Shown here: piece after piece, positions 11,101-18,803 of the stretch
Position numbering within the stretch: the stretch's first letter is position 1
Layout of the letters: each line of letters opens with the position of its first letter
Source: Caldilineaceae bacterium
GTDB taxonomy: Bacteria > Chloroflexota > Anaerolineae > Caldilineales > Caldilineaceae
Direction of reading: 5' to 3'
Length of the DNA stretch: 64,000 nucleotides
Assembly (NCBI GenBank): GCA_020634755.1
Contig: JACKBC010000014.1
Span: 62,001 to 126,000, forward strand
Notes under the pieces: generated by a model
Database searches by the model: none
What the model was told of the DNA's origin: nothing
What the model saw: the letters and a program-made list of their open reading frames with translations, nothing else
Program-made: the position numbers and the translations under genes

Positions 11101-12199
11101 ACTGGCCGGGCTGCAAAGGGAAGTTGGTTCCATTGCGCTGGATACCGCCAGCATTACGGCGCGCGCCGTGCGCGCCAACCGCTATGAACTGGTCCAAGAT
11201 GTGGCGTTGGACCCGGACTATCGCCCCGGTATTGAGGGTATGGGCTCTGAATTAGCGGTTGTGCTGCGGCGCGGGGGGCGCGATGAGGGCGAGCCGATAG
11301 GCGTACTCAATGTGGAGCACCAGGCCATTGAAGGGCTGGATCACGAAGACCGCAAGCTGCTGATCAGCCTGGCCAATTTGGCCGTGGTCGTGTGGGAAAA
11401 TGCCCGCCAATCCGAACAGCTTCAGCGTACCAATGCGGTGGCCCTTATGGGCGCATGGGGCGCCGATATTGTACACGATGTAAATAATGAGGTGGGCGCC
11501 ATCCGTCGTGCGCTCTATTTTCTGCGCCAGCGGCCCGATGTGGCTGATGATGTCAAGGAACAGCTCAAAGAGATTGACAATTACGCTGATTCTTTGGGGT
11601 TGCCAGAGCCTCTGAGTGAGGCGGGGGAGGGCAACGTTGTGTTGGCGCTGCGCAACCCTCCTCTGATCGACGCCGTTATTGGCAGCGCGGCCCGCAGCTT
11701 GGTGGGGCGTTTTCCACATGTGGTGCTGGATCTTCAGGTGGGCTGCCCGGATGTGCGCGTCAAGATGCATGAAAAGTGGGTGCGGCAACTGTTGCACCAT
11801 TTGCTGCGCAATGCGGCCAAAGCCATGCGGCCCGACCAGCAGCAGCTTCATTTACAGGTACGCACCCAGTTGGTGACCAGCGGCAACATAGAAATGGTCA
11901 GAATAGCCGTGGAGGACGACGGCAACGGTGTACCGCCACACATTGAACGGCTGCTCTTTAAAGGACCGATTCCGCAGCGCGGCGCACTGGCTCTGCACAA
12001 TGGACACGTCGAAATGCGCGAAGGGCGCGGCCTGCTGCTGGTGCGCTATGTGGTGGAACTGCATGGCGGTGTAGTCAGGCTGGCCCAGAATCAATCTGGG
12101 GTTGGCGCCTGTTTTCATTTTACCGTGCCGGTGGCGCACATGCAGGAAGATACCGGCGAGTTCATGGCCATACTCGATTCAGTGAAAGGTAGCCACTAA
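8195..12199 (+). CDS. Multi-GAF cytoplasmic sensor histidine kinase (1334 aa)
   Basis: No membrane segment is visible, so it is probably soluble. I count about six GAF-type modules between residues 20 and 1070. Modules 3 to 5 repeat a common pattern: GVDTSGFF or GMDTSHMY, YDETAQLI, a plus RRLGE..G..DWL, and PMRRGDKLIGVIGLR. This is followed by a kinase core with H-box ADIVHDVNNEVG (phospho-acceptor His about 1094), N-box HHLLRNAAKAM, G1 box VEDDGNGVP and G2 box GRGLLLVRYVVELHGG. The GAF stack presumably binds small ligands or partner proteins. The gene ends four bases before a response-regulator fusion, its likely phosphotransfer partner. Confidence 0.88.
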   Translation: MHALPPHERHALHLQKVSQQLLATWSDQNPATTLQSTLVEILEQLDSEVMPDLAISASISIFTARTNSFAVGEAIGPLAKLFRVHPPHADGIASYITQTKQPLFVNDVMDWPVGVPVLRPALLDEFGIRSLAHLPLLAGKVGQEITVGALLIYLPVQHNFDAEEKIGIRIFAAQAAIAVQNAWVYGRQLREQAALRAISSTATNMDPNQVSHEIARQVVELTDAAYAVVFAANRNQSLLETMGIAVGTGKANPGSEITLELDTISINSHVFTTRNSYYAADLAQEPLYYHYKDWDEETRAAYCAPLLARGEIWGTLYVAGDAKDSFDDEDRRFIDELAAHAAVALRSSKLLNAVISFQQRISEMRTLAEQFRQIWQELAALGYDVSGFFVALYDETSQMIHFPFVREKDALVADNDARKAPGQLYGPRRLGDVRGLVEWVLQRRASLLARDFRRSRHSLSIAHSQRADVISGVVAPMMRHGQIVGAVGLRSYDEGSVFTEYDRQFLEVVANHIAVILANAQRHSEEERQLQFRQRINQFQSRIVDALPIDAQARQIQFELQELGIDTSGFFMATYDETAQLITLHEVYEQGRRISDADRQPGQVHAPRRLGEQTGIIDWLIRSDSGLIKVDDFDAWYAREQIHSVFRQNLRCFMAAPMRRGDKLIGVIGLRGYARPAMFDESHEEMLKSLADYMAIVVENAQKLSSALAEAQSSNAELKQRIAELQAVSTFQRQISTLDPFEQEITNIYEETEKAMRGVGMDTSHMYLALYNEETHVISFPLVYEQGHRLFTEDVNYDPSYAERQVGERQDLTNWLIVHRQPLLFHSAAEMAIWVAQQNDVERAPTRSRSWLGVPMQHQGNLVGVIGLRHFEEDNKFSERHQVMLETIASQAAIALENAKLYDAQHEELHRFEGLFQAIQTIAAAGVDTQVVLETILEQAVMATESSFGGIQIIEDNALNLVATWPTHALAGLQREVGSIALDTASITARAVRANRYELVQDVALDPDYRPGIEGMGSELAVVLRRGGRDEGEPIGVLNVEHQAIEGLDHEDRKLLISLANLAVVVWENARQSEQLQRTNAVALMGAWGADIVHDVNNEVGAIRRALYFLRQRPDVADDVKEQLKEIDNYADSLGLPEPLSEAGEGNVVLALRNPPLIDAVIGSAARSLVGRFPHVVLDLQVGCPDVRVKMHEKWVRQLLHHLLRNAAKAMRPDQQQLHLQVRTQLVTSGNIEMVRIAVEDDGNGVPPHIERLLFKGPIPQRGALALHNGHVEMREGRGLLLVRYVVELHGGVVRLAQNQSGVGACFHFTVPVAHMQEDTGEFMAILDSVKGSH

Positions 12200-12203
12200 T
12201 TCT

Positions 12204-13745
12204 ATGAGTGCAGATTCTGCCGCCCGAATTCTGGTTGTGGATAACGATCAGCGGGTCGGTGCGGATATTGCCCAAATCTGCCAAATTCAGGGCTGGCAGG
12301 TTCAAGTTGTGCATGGGGCGCCCGCAGAGCTCGTCGAGCTGGCGCGCGTCGCGGCCGAGCAATTTTGTCCCCATGTGGCCGTTGTGGATGTGCGTCTGAA
12401 GGATGACTATGAAGATGATCGCAGCGGATTGGAAGTCTTGGAACATTTGCAGTCGGCGCGCTGCATTCTCTATTCCGGCTATTTGACCATCGATATTGTA
12501 CGCTCTGCCCAACGTACATACGCCCAAATCGATGAAGTGATTGGCAAGAATGAGCCGCCAGATATGTTGGTGCGGGCGATCCGGCAAGCAATTTCTAAAG
12601 CCAGCGCCCAACACAGCCATCATCAAATCGAGTGGCGATCGCCGCGCCCGTTACGGCGTTTACAAAGCACGCCGCTGGGCGATGCCGGCCTGGTGAGCCG
12701 CACCATGGTGGAAGATCTGCTGTGTCGGCTTTTTCCCGAAGCGCGGCGACTGGCGATTGATGCCATTAGTCGCGATGAAGCGATGTCTGGGCTGACGGCG
12801 CGTTTCGATTCATTGGTGCTGAAAGTGACTCGAGACGATCTGGAGCCGGTGGTGCTGCGGCTAGCCCCGACGCAACGGATTGAAGAAGAGGTGGCGTGTT
12901 ATCGTAGGTATGTTGAGCAGCGGCTGGCTGGGCTCTTTTATGCGCAATTGATGGCCCACGACGCGTTCTGGCAAATCAGCGGCGCCGTCTACAATTTTTT
13001 GGGCGCCGTGCAGGCAGAGTTACCCACATTTAGCGCCTTCTACGCCCAAAAGGAAGAGCCGGCTGAGATTGCGCGACCGCTGCGCACTTTTTTTACCAAG
13101 TCCTGGCTCCGCTACTATCAAGAGGCCGAGCCGCTAGCCGCCCCTACGCTGCTGGATGCATATGACGATGCGCTGAATTTGCGGTATAAGTTGGCGCAGT
13201 TGGCCGCTGAGCCCATGCCCGCTGGCCTCTCCATCCATCCGGCCCAATGGGTGCTGCAAAATGCATCGGCCAGCGCTGTGGTGGGGGCGCGTCAGGCCGT
13301 AACCCACGGTGATTTGCACGGCGATAATCTCTTTGTAGATGATGAGCACACCTGGGTCATCGACTTTGAACGCTGTGGTCCCGGCCCCATTTTGCGTGAT
13401 TTTGTAGAACTAGAGGTCGATATTTTGACGCGCATAATCGGGGTGGATGGCAATACGCCGCCGCTTTATGAGGCGCTGCTGCGCGTATTAGTCAGCCAGA
13501 CCAGGCCCGACCAAGTGCTCATTTGTCCGGCAGAGCTTGAGGAGGACGCCACGTTGTATAAGGCGTTTTGCGTAATCATCCATTTGCGCAGATTAGCTTA
13601 TGAAGTTGCCAAATTTGGCCATATGGACGAATATTTGTGGGGAATTCTGCTCGATGCGCTCTTTGCGGCCTTTTTGGCCCAGGACATGCCAGAGCGCCGT
13701 TTACGCGCCCTGAAATTGGCGACTATATTAACCGAAAGATTATGA
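12204..13745 (+). CDS. Response regulator receiver fused to APH-like phosphotransferase domain
   Basis: A 513-residue fusion. Residues 8-130 are a receiver domain with acidic pocket VVDND (Asp13, Asp15), acceptor Asp62 in VVDVRL, and Lys115 in VIGKNEPP. Residues about 160-505 resemble aminoglycoside/choline-type kinases, with the catalytic loop THGDLHGDNL near residue 370 and metal-binding VIDFERCGPGP near 385. The kinase-like part may correspond to the TCAD9 type described in bacterial conflict-associated ternary systems; that match is from memory and unverified. It follows the histidine kinase by four bases and overlaps the ATPase gene by four bases (ATGA), indicating translational coupling. 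The output is probably phosphorylation rather than DNA binding; no HTH is seen. Confidence 0.85.
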   Translation: MSADSAARILVVDNDQRVGADIAQICQIQGWQVQVVHGAPAELVELARVAAEQFCPHVAVVDVRLKDDYEDDRSGLEVLEHLQSARCILYSGYLTIDIVRSAQRTYAQIDEVIGKNEPPDMLVRAIRQAISKASAQHSHHQIEWRSPRPLRRLQSTPLGDAGLVSRTMVEDLLCRLFPEARRLAIDAISRDEAMSGLTARFDSLVLKVTRDDLEPVVLRLAPTQRIEEEVACYRRYVEQRLAGLFYAQLMAHDAFWQISGAVYNFLGAVQAELPTFSAFYAQKEEPAEIARPLRTFFTKSWLRYYQEAEPLAAPTLLDAYDDALNLRYKLAQLAAEPMPAGLSIHPAQWVLQNASASAVVGARQAVTHGDLHGDNLFVDDEHTWVIDFERCGPGPILRDFVELEVDILTRIIGVDGNTPPLYEALLRVLVSQTRPDQVLICPAELEEDATLYKAFCVIIHLRRLAYEVAKFGHMDEYLWGILLDALFAAFLAQDMPERRLRALKLATILTERL

Positions 13746-14773
13746 CCATTCCTCGATACCCACCTTCATTTCGTCAGGATGAGATATCTCTAATCTGCCG
13801 CAGCGCGCTGACCGGTGAATCGCTCTGTTTTGTTGGGCTAGCCGGGTCAGGCAAATCGAACATCATCAACTTTTTGTCCGTTGACCCCTATGACTATAAG
13901 CCGCAATACCTCGACCCGACCACGGAACCCGTTATTTTTGCCAAAATAAATGCGGAAACGTGGGACGGCTCTGCGCAGAATCTGTGGGAGCAACTGTGGG
14001 TGGAATTGGCTAATCTGACTGCGGATTTGGTGGATGCTGAGGCGGTTCCAAAAATCATTGCGCTTTCCGAAGATGTACGCGCCTTTAACAAGTTGCAGCA
14101 ACAGGTAGATCTGGTCTGCGGTCACTACCAGCGCCCGGTTATGTTTATTTTGGACGACTTCGATGACGCGCTGCGAGCCGGGCCGTTGAGCATGTTGGAG
14201 CAGTTCAACCGCTTGCGCAGCAACCATCGCGGCCGCTTGAGCTACCTCATTTTTACCAAAAAGCTGCCGCATGTGTTGGGGCGTGCGCATAATTTGGAAA
14301 CCCATTCCAAGTTTTACGATCTGTTCAAAAATCACGTCTATGCGCTTAAACTCTACAATGCCGAAGAAGCGCGGCAGATGCTGCTGCATTTGAATGCGCT
14401 CAACGACAACGCATTGGATCGGGGCGCATTGCTGACCATTGAAACGCTGTGTGGCGGGCACGCCCGGCTGCTGCGCCTGCTCTATGATGCGTGGCTGCGG
14501 GGGGAATTGCCCACCCCTGACGCGCGCGATGGCGATTACGCGCGCCACCCCGATATGCATAAAGAGTGCGCCCGCATTTTGCATGGGCTGCATCGGCACG
14601 AGCAGCAGGTGGCCATTGCCTTGGCTCAAGGTCGACAAAGCCAGGCAGACAGCGGGGTAATTGCCCAGCTAGCACTGCGTGGCCTGCTCACCAACACCAG
14701 CCCACCGCAATGGTTTAGTCCGCTCATGGCGGCATTTCTCACAGATAGCGCTTCTGGGGATACGACTGAATAG
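13742..14773 (+). CDS. P-loop ATPase, AAA/STAND-like
   Basis: A 343-residue protein. Walker A is GLAGSGKSN (residues 32-40) and Walker B is MFILDDFDD (about residue 135). A sensor-like stretch YLIFTKKLPH follows, then a helical C-terminal part with a winged-helix-like look. The fold resembles the Orc/Cdc6-STAND branch used as a signalling switch. No effector domain is fused, so it may act on or with the upstream kinase fusion. The start is the ATG overlapping the previous stop (ATGA); a longer in-frame start would lie inside the previous gene. Function is inferred only from architecture and coupling. Confidence 0.75.
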   Translation: MTIPRYPPSFRQDEISLICRSALTGESLCFVGLAGSGKSNIINFLSVDPYDYKPQYLDPTTEPVIFAKINAETWDGSAQNLWEQLWVELANLTADLVDAEAVPKIIALSEDVRAFNKLQQQVDLVCGHYQRPVMFILDDFDDALRAGPLSMLEQFNRLRSNHRGRLSYLIFTKKLPHVLGRAHNLETHSKFYDLFKNHVYALKLYNAEEARQMLLHLNALNDNALDRGALLTIETLCGGHARLLRLLYDAWLRGELPTPDARDGDYARHPDMHKECARILHGLHRHEQQVAIALAQGRQSQADSGVIAQLALRGLLTNTSPPQWFSPLMAAFLTDSASGDTTE

Positions 14774-14786
14774 TTGCGATGCATCA

Positions 14787-14905
14787 CTTCCGCCGCGCGG
14801 CGGAATCGCCATCTACAATAGAGAATGGCGAAATAAAGATTGGGTACGCGGATAAACGCTGATTCTCTTTGAACAATCTGTGTTCATCCGCGTGAATCAG
14901 TGAGA
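14787..14905. repeat. Two hairpins between the ATPase and SPFH genes
   Basis: A palindrome ttccgccgcgcggcggaa lies at about 14787-14804 and may terminate or attenuate transcription. A second inverted pair, cgcggataaacgctgatt and aatctgtgttcatccgcg, spans about 14848-14893. Together they separate the ATPase from the next co-directional gene by about 160 bases. Confidence 0.55.
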
Positions 14906-14935
14906 GCCAAAAATATCTTGAGATAAGGAGTGAAC

Positions 14936-16075
14936 ATGATGAATCCCATGTTTTATATTCTGGCCATTCTGATTGTCATTGCCGGCGGCGTTCTTTTCTT
15001 CATTTGGTTTTTGCAGATCAAACGGTATATGGTGCCGCAGGAGGAGCGGTTGGTGATCTATCGGTGGGGGCACTTTCATCGGATCGCCGGACCTGGTCCG
15101 GTGTGGGTGATCCAGAACTTTGATTACGAGCAGGTAATGCGCACCATTCACGTACGCGAGCAAGATCGTAATTTTGTGGTGCCGGGGCTCTTTAGTTTTG
15201 ATATTCCCTTTGGCTACACGTTGAACCTGTGGTATCGGTACGATCCGGTGGCGGCGGCGCAAGGCGATGATGAACTGCTGCTGGAGTTGGCCCAGCATAG
15301 CGACGACCGGTATACGCAAATTGGCGTTAAGCTGCGCGAGGCGCTCGTGCACGCCATTATGACTGTGCAGAAAGAAACCAGAGAGCTATGGCAACAAAAA
15401 CAGAGTGAAAAACCGTCAGAATCGACCGTAACCTTACAGACCGATTCAACGTCTATTCAGGATGTAGAAAGAGAAATGTCGATTATCGACAAGTTAATGA
15501 TGGTTGTGCCTGGCATGCTTTCTTGCGCGCGAATTCTGGATTTAGTGGAAATAGAATTAGCCCATGTGTTGCCAAGCATCGGCGTTATTCTGAATCGGCA
15601 ACATCGCATTACGGTGACAAGGCTGGACATTGCAGAAGACTTAATTGGCTCTTTCAGCCGCGACCGCATTGCCAAACTGCTGCGGGGAACCTACCAAACC
15701 TTTTCCGACACAGAATTGGCGCGTGGGGTCGCTATGATTGAAGGGCTGGTGGAAGGGTTGTCCATCGATGGTCAGCATGCTGCCGATATGCAGGCCGACT
15801 GGCGCAAGGGCAGCGAGGGCTTGGAGCCGCGTCTTAAACACAAACTCCAGGTAGATAAACAGCCAACTCTGGACGCAGGCAGTGCCCATGACGCCATCGC
15901 CGAAGCTGAAGGGGATGCACACCTTCCCAGTGATGCACGCAAAATGCCGGAGAGGCAAGCGCCACAAGCTGAACCCAATCACGCAAATTGGCAGCTGAGC
16001 CAAAGTGATCTAGCGGTGTTGAAGAGCGTACCGCCAATGTCGCCACAGACGAAAAAACAGCGCAAGGCCAGTTAG
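14936..16075 (+). CDS. SPFH/band-7-like membrane protein
   Basis: About 379 residues with one N-terminal membrane helix (FYILAILIVIAGGVLFFIWFL, split here only for description) and then a band-7-like domain: PQEERLVIYRWG, IAGPGPVWVIQNFDYE, and VREQDRNFVVPG...YTLNLWYRYDPV. This matches the stomatin/prohibitin fold, which assembles membrane scaffolds. The C-terminal 130 residues are polar and low in similarity. ATG at 14936 is chosen because aaggag sits five bases upstream; a GTG at 14930 overlaps that site. It is the fourth co-directional gene of the signalling cassette and could anchor it at the membrane; that role is inference. Confidence 0.65.
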   Translation: MMNPMFYILAILIVIAGGVLFFIWFLQIKRYMVPQEERLVIYRWGHFHRIAGPGPVWVIQNFDYEQVMRTIHVREQDRNFVVPGLFSFDIPFGYTLNLWYRYDPVAAAQGDDELLLELAQHSDDRYTQIGVKLREALVHAIMTVQKETRELWQQKQSEKPSESTVTLQTDSTSIQDVEREMSIIDKLMMVVPGMLSCARILDLVEIELAHVLPSIGVILNRQHRITVTRLDIAEDLIGSFSRDRIAKLLRGTYQTFSDTELARGVAMIEGLVEGLSIDGQHAADMQADWRKGSEGLEPRLKHKLQVDKQPTLDAGSAHDAIAEAEGDAHLPSDARKMPERQAPQAEPNHANWQLSQSDLAVLKSVPPMSPQTKKQRKAS

Positions 16076-16333
16076 TTACACCAGCTGCGTTTACAGAGCC
16101 AAAGGGTAGTATGTTGACTTATGTGGGGTAAAGACACATGGCGGTATAGAAGTCGTCAACTTTTGGTCTAACTATGGGGATGTAATTTAATAAAATTTGG
16201 ATATACTTAACCATAGCGTAATACATCCAACACCCATCCATTTATAGCACAAACTGTTATTAGATACTTGGTGAGTTACCTGGCTACTGATTGGTAGTCG
16301 ACCACATGCAGAAGAATAGTGAAGGAGAAACGA

Positions 16334-16582
16334 ATGTTTAGCCTGCTGTTCCAGATGTTCATTGGCGGCATCATTATATCCACGCTTATTTTTTATGCCG
16401 CGCTTTTCATTGCCTCGCGTCATGCAGATGCCGCGGCAGAGAGTGACGCGCAACTGCGCAGCATTCGTACCGTTACGCCATATACCGGTGGTCAAGCACG
16501 CGTCAGCCACGCGGCCACCGCCATCAATTCCACGTCCGTGGGCACTTCCTCCATCGGCACTTCCTCGATAAGCTCAACATAA
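16334..16582 (+). CDS. Small single-pass membrane protein (82 aa), unknown function
   Basis: ATG at 16334 follows aaggag with normal spacing. Residues 3-28 are hydrophobic (LLFQMFIGGIIISTLIFYAA). The tail is polar, rich in Ala, Ser and Thr, and ends in a short repeat TSVGTSSIGTSSISST, encoded by a near-perfect small tandem repeat in the DNA. It could be exported with the tail outside or act as a small anchor. It closes the plus-strand cassette that starts with the histidine kinase, though a 258-base gap precedes it. I do not recognise a family. Confidence 0.5.
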   Translation: MFSLLFQMFIGGIIISTLIFYAALFIASRHADAAAESDAQLRSIRTVTPYTGGQARVSHAATAINSTSVGTSSIGTSSISST

Positions 16583-16706
16583 GCATTGCACCCTGCGCCG
16601 GCCTTGAGGGAAACACATCCTTATATCCTGGGCGGCCCCCCTAGAAAACGTCACTGCTCATGACCGCTGCGGAATAGCCGCCAACCTTCGTCATTCTTGT
16701 TGCCGC

Positions 16707-17147
16707 TTACTCCTCAAAGTACATCAAATCTGTGCGCAGCCGCATGGTTGTTAGGACGAAAATGGTGATGATCACCAGGGCGGACGCAACGCACCATTGG
16801 CAAATAGCGCCGAGCACAAATAATTCGATATAGGTTAAATAGAGCGAAAAGAGCGCCGCAAATAAGCCCACCCCCCAAAAAAGCTGGGTGGCCAGCAACC
16901 CCCATCCTTGCCAATCGATCCTTTTGGCAACCCACAACAAAGCCAATGCAATATAGGCCAGCAGCCCTAAATAGGCCACCGGTATGCCCAGTAAATAGGC
17001 GTACGCGCTGTTTTGGACCAGGCTGCAATCGGAGCTGCCGCCAATGCATATTGGCTCTGTGTGCGCCAGCTTGACGTAAGAGAGATAGATGCCAATAAAC
17101 AGACCAATGACCAGCAGTGCGCCGGTAATCCAATCACGACGTTGCAT
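16707..17147 (-). CDS. Vitamin K epoxide reductase (VKOR) family protein
   Basis: A 146-residue membrane protein with about four helices. It has the VKOR loop cysteines Cys34 and Cys41 (EPICIGGSSDC), the conserved CSLVQNSAY stretch, and the quinone-side motif CQWC (Cys116, Cys119). Bacterial VKOR homologues reoxidise DsbA-type proteins and pass electrons to quinone, replacing DsbB. The start at 17147 has aagga upstream; a longer in-frame start at 17186 does not. It is the last gene of a minus-strand operon with the DsbA-like and SelL-like genes, which fits disulfide-bond formation. Its own cysteines are ordinary Cys codons. Confidence 0.9.
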   Translation of the reverse strand: MQRRDWITGALLVIGLFIGIYLSYVKLAHTEPICIGGSSDCSLVQNSAYAYLLGIPVAYLGLLAYIALALLWVAKRIDWQGWGLLATQLFWGVGLFAALFSLYLTYIELFVLGAICQWCVASALVIITIFVLTTMRLRTDLMYFEE

Positions 17148-17220
17148 GTGCGTTCCTTCGGTTTCGGTTGCGTTTCCAAATCTCAACGTAGCTATTCACC
17201 CATCCCTGAACCGCACTGCC

Positions 17221-17314
17221 AGTAAGTGAGCGCAGAGTGCGTCGCACGGTGTCGTATATCTTCATCCTCGCAGACGAGTTGTACACCGTGCGTCGCACTC
17301 AAAGCGACCTTACT
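17221..17314. repeat. Hairpin repeat family C (GTGCGTCGCAC), copy 1
   Basis: Nested inverted repeat: agtaag at the ends with cttact, and inside agtgcgtcgcacggtgt pairing with acaccgtgcgtcgcact. It lies between the DsbA-like and VKOR genes. Related elements are at 40074-40176, 55139-55204 and 55260-55323. Confidence 0.75.
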
Positions 17315-17363
17315 TAATGGCAGTGTCCCAGGCCCTCCCCGGGTCGCTACATGTCGGCAAGGT

Positions 17364-18098
17364 CTAATTTATTCCGGCGGCCGCCAATGCTGCATTAACC
17401 GCGCTAGAGAGCGCCGCATAATCCAGACTGTCTAACCGTTGCCCATCCACCAGTATGGACGGGGTTCCGGGCAACCCAAGCGCAATGGCCTCGTTTACGG
17501 ATGCTTGAATCTCTTGGTTATGCGTTTGCTGGGTCATGCAGGTGGTAAACGCATTCTCATCCAGCGTAAACTCAGATGCCAGCGTACGCATATTTTCAAT
17601 GGTGACCGCCGCCGCGCCTTGGGCAGAAATCTGCGCAAACAGCCGGTCGTGATAGGGCCAAAATGCATTTTGGTCTGCGGCGCACTCGGCCGCATTAGCG
17701 GACATGACAGCTGGTTCTCCATGCATTTGCAGCGGGAAATGACGGAACTCTAATTTAACATTGCCATCTACGATAAAATCTCTAACTACTTGTGGTTCGA
17801 CCTCACGGGCCCATTGTTGGCAGCCCGGTCACATAAAGTCTTCCCACACCTGAATGGTCACCGGCGCCTCTGGGTTGCCCAAAATGCGACCGTTGATCCA
17901 CTCGGTGGGTACATCGTTATATGCTTCTTGGGCCTCGCCCACAGTCACAACATTGTTTGCCTGCCGAACGTTGAACCAGATGGCCAACCCAACCAGGCCA
18001 ATGGCCGCCGCGGCGACTAGCCAGAGTACAATGTTTGAATTCTGAGCTGAACGTTTTGTGGGCGCCTTGCGGCCGGCGGCGCGCGCCTTTTTTGCCAT
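17364..18098 (-). CDS. DsbA-like thioredoxin-fold protein with UPGC motif (candidate selenoprotein)
   Basis: Read through one in-frame TGA, this is a 244-residue membrane-anchored DsbA/Thioredoxin_4 protein. Residues 1-20 are basic, 23-44 form a membrane anchor, and the thioredoxin fold follows. The TGA (17829-17831, codon 90) stands at the first Cys of the redox motif: WEDFM-U-PGCQQWA. Homology is uninterrupted on both sides (IQVWEDFM before; VKLEFRHFPLQMHGE, then LGLPGTPSILVDG with the cis-Pro loop after). This exact coincidence supports selenocysteine rather than a broken gene. A gaggt site precedes the ATG. It lies 34 bases after the SelL-like gene and upstream of VKOR. Without Sec machinery it would be a nonsense-truncated anchor. 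Confidence 0.82.
17791..17805 (-). other. Possible weak SECIS hairpin after the DsbA UGA
   Basis: About 23 bases after the UGA the mRNA can form a short stem (tg-a-ggt with acc-a-ca) around a cga loop. This is inside the usual distance range but is much weaker than the SelL hairpin. A second option is cgggc/gcccg starting one base after the UGA. Neither has been folded by program. Confidence 0.3.
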
Positions 18099-18132
18099 GA
18101 ACTTACCTCATTATTTCAAATGGTTTTAATGG

Positions 18133-18684
18133 TTAACTTGATTTTAGTTTGTGCAGGGCAGACATTAGGGCGTCAATGGTCGGACGATCTGTGGGGTCGC
18201 GGCTGGCATACGCAAAGCGTATAATGCCATTGGCATCCACAATAAAATTACCGCCCAGTTGCTCGGTGTCGCCCCGGTTGCCCAACAGTTTTTGGCCGTG
18301 CAATACGGCATTGGCATAGTATAACAACGTCCGTGGACCCCAAGAGCGCCAAAAGGAACTCTCCAGGCCATACGCTGCGTAGGAACTCTTTGCCGGATCT
18401 AGCAGCACGGGAAATGGCGCATTGGTCTCTTGCAACCACATGCGCGCCCAATATTCAGCGCCAAAGGAGATGGCAACCACATTGACATCCAGTGCCTCTA
18501 ATTCTGCTTGGAGTGGCACAACCTGCGCCACATGTTCTCGTCACGGTATTCAGGCGAGATGACGCAAAAAGATGAGCAGCGCGTGACGACCATTTCCCCA
18601 CATTGTGGCTAATGAAACCGGCGCTCCCTCCACATCCTTTAGGATCAACTCGGGCGCCACATCGCCGATTCTCACTCTTGCCAT
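18133..18684 (-). CDS. SelL-like peroxiredoxin-family protein with UIPU motif (candidate diselenide selenoprotein)
   Basis: Read through two in-frame TGA codons, this is a 183-residue thioredoxin-fold protein of the AhpC/TSA-related, Prx-like type. The first half is MARVRIGDVAPEL...VSLATMWGNG...ALLIFLRHLA, followed by U45-I-P-U48 (TGA at 18550-18552 and 18541-18543), then REHVAQVVPLQAELEAL, VNVVAISFG, FPVLLDPAKSSYAAYGL and FIVDANGIIRFAY. Relatives have CxxC here (RHLGCPFCRE-like), so both stops fall on redox cysteines. Families with UxxU are known as SelL, which forms a diselenide. A strong hairpin follows. ATG at 18684 has ggaagg upstream. It is the first gene of the SelL-DsbA-VKOR operon. 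Confidence 0.85.
18513..18531 (-). other. Candidate bacterial SECIS hairpin of the SelL-like gene
   Basis: In mRNA sense, gtggcgca-ggt-tgtgccac forms an uninterrupted 8-bp stem (one G-U) with a GGU loop, starting nine bases after the second UGA. The E. coli fdhF SECIS upper hairpin starts about 11 bases after its UGA and carries GGU in its loop, so position and loop agree well. Confidence 0.75.
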
Positions 18685-18721
18685 TGCATTCGCCTTCCCA
18701 TCATATACCTTCATACGCAGT

Positions 18722-18803
18722 AGCGCGCAACGGCAAGACATAAGGCCGGATTCCCCAATCGAGACCGACGCCTGAATTGCCAACACCGTTGCGCTGTCCT
18801 GAT
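18722..18803. repeat. Hairpin repeat family B, copy 1
   Basis: An element of about 80 bp with ends gcgcaacg and cgttgcgc and conserved core words (ataaggccgga, gaccgacgcctg, gccaacaccgttgcg). Other copies are at 20911-20985 and 63618-63698, with a partial one at 48258-48302. It lies just upstream of the SelL-like start, probably in its leader. Confidence 0.75.

Noticed and set aside
17364..18098. Treating the DsbA-like gene as two separate genes or as a nonsense pseudogene
   Set aside because: The stop falls exactly on the redox Cys, homology is continuous on both sides, and the neighbouring SelL-like gene shows the same pattern at both positions of its CxxC.
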